The notes under the pieces: generated by a model
What the model saw: only the letters and a program-made list of their open reading frames with translations
What the model was told of the DNA's origin: nothing
Databases searched by the model: none
In this document: positions 62,082 through 64,000 of the stretch, piece by piece
Position numbering within the stretch: the stretch's first letter is position 1
How the letters are laid out: each line of letters opens with the position of its first letter
Assembly: GCA_022813675.1 (NCBI GenBank)
Contig: CP063375.1
Span: 880,001-944,000, forward strand
Direction: 5' to 3'
Source: Deferribacteraceae bacterium V6Fe1
GTDB lineage: Bacteria > Chrysiogenota > Deferribacteres > Deferribacterales > Deferrivibrionaceae
DNA: 64,000 nucleotides
Position numbers and translations under genes: made by a program

Positions 62082-63425
62082 TTGAGAGTAGTTATTATCG
62101 GTGCAGGGGAAGTCGGGTACAACATCGCGGAACAGCTGATTCTCGAAAAGAAGGATGTTATCCTTATCGATAAAGACCCCGAAAAAACCAAAAGAGCCTC
62201 TGGTCATTTGGATTGTCTTGTTTTAACGGGCGAAGGGACTAATATCGATACTTTGAAGCAGGCAGGGATTGAACAGGCGGATATATTTATCAGCGTTACA
62301 AATTCTGATGAAGTAAATATGATCTCCTGCTTTGTTGTGGCAAATGAATTTAATGTGCCGGTGAAACTGGCTCGAGTGCGCAATCTTGAATATGGTAAGA
62401 CAAGAATGTTTACCAAAACAAAGATTGGAATCGATTTTGCCGTTAACCCTGAATTTGAAGCAGCCAAATCCATTGTGAAGACTGTAGAGCATGGTGCGAC
62501 TACCGATGTCTTCTCTTTTGAAGACTTGGATGTTCAGTTTAGAGATGTCTATGTTGATGAAGAGTGCAATCTTGACGGGAAAAGTATAAAAGATATTAGG
62601 CAGCTTGTTACGGGTGATTTTCTTATTGCGGGGATATTAAGGGATGATGATATAATTATTCCTCACGGAGAAACGGTTGTCAAAAGTAATGACCATATTT
62701 TTGCCGTCGGTACAAAGAAAAGTATTTATCAGTTTTTACAAAAGAGTGGTATTAAAAGCAAAAAAATAAAAAAAGTGCTAATTATCGGTGGTGGAAGCAT
62801 AGGTAGCAAAGTGGCTGAGTCGCTAAGTTTTCGCGGAAGGTCGGTTACTGTTGTCGACAGTGACTATGATGTTTGCAAAAATTTGGCTGAAAAGTTCCCT
62901 GATGTAACTGTACTGCACGGTGATATTTCGGATGATTCTATTTTTGAAGATGAGCAGCTTGATGAACACGATTTGATTATTACAACTACCGATAAAGAAG
63001 AATTAAATATATTAACTGCGGTTTATGGCAAAACTCTTGGGATAAAAAGAGCTATTGCACTGGTGAACAAAGCTAATTACCTTAAGATATCGAGAAATTT
63101 AGGGATAGATGCTACCATAAGTCCAAAAATAAGCTCTGCAAGTGCTGTCTTGAGATTTATCAGGCGAGGGAATATCAAGGCAGTTCACACGATTTTTGAC
63201 GGTATGGCTGAAGCGATAGAGTTTAAAGTCTCTCCCGGAAGCTCAATAGCAAACAAGCTTGTCAAAGACCTGCATCTACCTGAAAAAACACTTATTGTCG
63301 CAGTAAATAGAAATTATGAAGATTATATCCCTGGCGGTGATTTTGAAATCAAGCCTGGTGACAATGTTATTGTGTTTGCTAAAAAAGAGTCGATAAAGAA
63401 GCTCGAAGAGTCAGTAATAGTCTGA
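62082..63425 (+). CDS. trkA: Trk potassium uptake system NAD-binding subunit TrkA
   Basis: The 447-residue protein has two RCK units, each with a Rossmann NAD site (GAGEVGYNIAEQLI at the N-terminus and GGGSIGSKVAESL at about 236) and a TrkA-C domain. It gates the TrkH channel encoded next. It starts with TTG at 62082. Confidence 0.95.
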   Translation: MRVVIIGAGEVGYNIAEQLILEKKDVILIDKDPEKTKRASGHLDCLVLTGEGTNIDTLKQAGIEQADIFISVTNSDEVNMISCFVVANEFNVPVKLARVRNLEYGKTRMFTKTKIGIDFAVNPEFEAAKSIVKTVEHGATTDVFSFEDLDVQFRDVYVDEECNLDGKSIKDIRQLVTGDFLIAGILRDDDIIIPHGETVVKSNDHIFAVGTKKSIYQFLQKSGIKSKKIKKVLIIGGGSIGSKVAESLSFRGRSVTVVDSDYDVCKNLAEKFPDVTVLHGDISDDSIFEDEQLDEHDLIITTTDKEELNILTAVYGKTLGIKRAIALVNKANYLKISRNLGIDATISPKISSASAVLRFIRRGNIKAVHTIFDGMAEAIEFKVSPGSSIANKLVKDLHLPEKTLIVAVNRNYEDYIPGGDFEIKPGDNVIVFAKKESIKKLEESVIV

Positions 63426-63426
63426 T

Positions 63427-64000
63427 ATGAATCTTTTAAGTGTAATTAGAGTAATTGCTGTACTTGTCATTGTCTTGTCGGCATTTATGATTATTCCTGC
63501 TGGTACTGCCATTTACTATGGTGAATATAACGTGGCCGTTGCTTTTTTGAAAACGATTGTTTTCTTTGCCGCTGTTGGTGGAATTTTGTATAAAACAATG
63601 TCTAATCGTGTAAAGCCCAACTTAGGGATAAGGGATGGATTCTTGCTTGTGACTTTAAGCTGGATTGCAATCTCCTTTATAGGTGCGATACCGTTTTATC
63701 TAAGCGGTGAAATCAAAACATTTACGGATGCCTTTTTTGAAACGGCTTCAGGATTTACTACGACAGGAGCAACAATCCTTGAAGATATAGAAGGGGTGGC
63801 AAAGTCGGCTCTTTTATGGCGTGCTTTGACACATTGGCTCGGTGGAATGGGTATTGTTGTATTGACAGTCGCGATTTTACCAATTTTAGGTATTGGTGGC
63901 TTACAGCTTGTAAAAGCAGAAGCCCCTGGGCATACGGTAGATAAACTTTCCCCGCGGATAGCCGAGACTGCAAAGATATTATGGAGTATATATGTAGGTT
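63427..64000 (+). CDS. trkH: Trk potassium uptake membrane subunit TrkH (N-terminal part)
   Basis: The frame starts with ATG one base after trkA and stays open to the window edge (191 residues seen). It shows membrane helices and the first selectivity-filter loop ASGFTTTGATIL, followed by RALTHWLGGMGIVVL, the TrkH/KtrB pattern. The C-terminal part lies outside the window. Confidence 0.95.
   Translation, partial: MNLLSVIRVIAVLVIVLSAFMIIPAGTAIYYGEYNVAVAFLKTIVFFAAVGGILYKTMSNRVKPNLGIRDGFLLVTLSWIAISFIGAIPFYLSGEIKTFTDAFFETASGFTTTGATILEDIEGVAKSALLWRALTHWLGGMGIVVLTVAILPILGIGGLQLVKAEAPGHTVDKLSPRIAETAKILWSIYVG

Overview
This window is an AT-rich bacterial chromosome segment. The gene mix includes a homodimeric pyruvate:ferredoxin oxidoreductase, an MSHA-type pilus system, flagellar export genes, RNase J, an ACR3 arsenic operon and TrkA/TrkH. 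That mix fits an anaerobic Gram-negative bacterium, most plausibly of the Deferribacterota (Deferribacter/Calditerrivibrio/Flexistipes relatives). The taxon is inferred from gene content; no rRNA is present to confirm it.

Layout. 1-1824: tail of an FAH-family gene, a small Cys-cluster protein, a cyclic-nucleotide-binding regulator and a tRNA cluster (Arg, His, Leu, Gly-GCC). 1805-6577: integrated element 1. 6571-6738: decayed remnant of a further copy, followed by a Fic gene. 8079-16919: metabolic genes including PFOR, tRNA-Ser, ygiQ and pgsA. 17072-17144: tRNA-Gly(CCC). 17125-21301: integrated element 2. 21496-37257: MSHA pilus genes (mshA; then mshQ and a mshC-D-O-P-M-N-I-(pilN)-J-K-L operon) interrupted by an arsenic operon, a Uma2 gene and a HEPN/MNT pair. 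37397-52210: chemoreceptor, gap, flhB/fliR, DHOD-like gene, ftsK, uppP, RNase J, purC, CoA-disulfide reductase and mtaB. 52404-64000: fliL-like, glnD, then a long minus-strand operon ending in mshE, then rpmB, trkA and trkH (running off the edge).

The main discovery candidate is the pair of near-identical integrative elements. Each sits at the 3' end of a different tRNA-Gly gene and carries only a P4-type tyrosine integrase, an AlpA/excisionase-like regulator, about 1 kb of conserved structured non-coding DNA and a CRISPR array. Neither carries cas genes. The arrays share the same 36-bp repeat. They also share a block of four spacers in the same order, but their leader-proximal spacers are completely different (13 versus 8). 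This implies that the element duplicated and both copies then acquired spacers independently, using Cas proteins encoded elsewhere. Most spacers read as the reverse complement of protein-coding sequence, and two spots cover a Shine-Dalgarno plus start codon. crRNAs made from the leader would therefore be antisense to mRNA. A base difference in the att repeats shows how copy 2 recombined into the second tRNA gene. Both integrases carry frameshifts, at different A-runs. I interpret the pair as a mobile, array-only CRISPR memory element.

The MSHA genes suggest c-di-GMP-controlled surface attachment: MshE has the MshEN fold signature and MshQ has a LamG domain. The prepilin peptidase and the platform protein MshG are not in the window.
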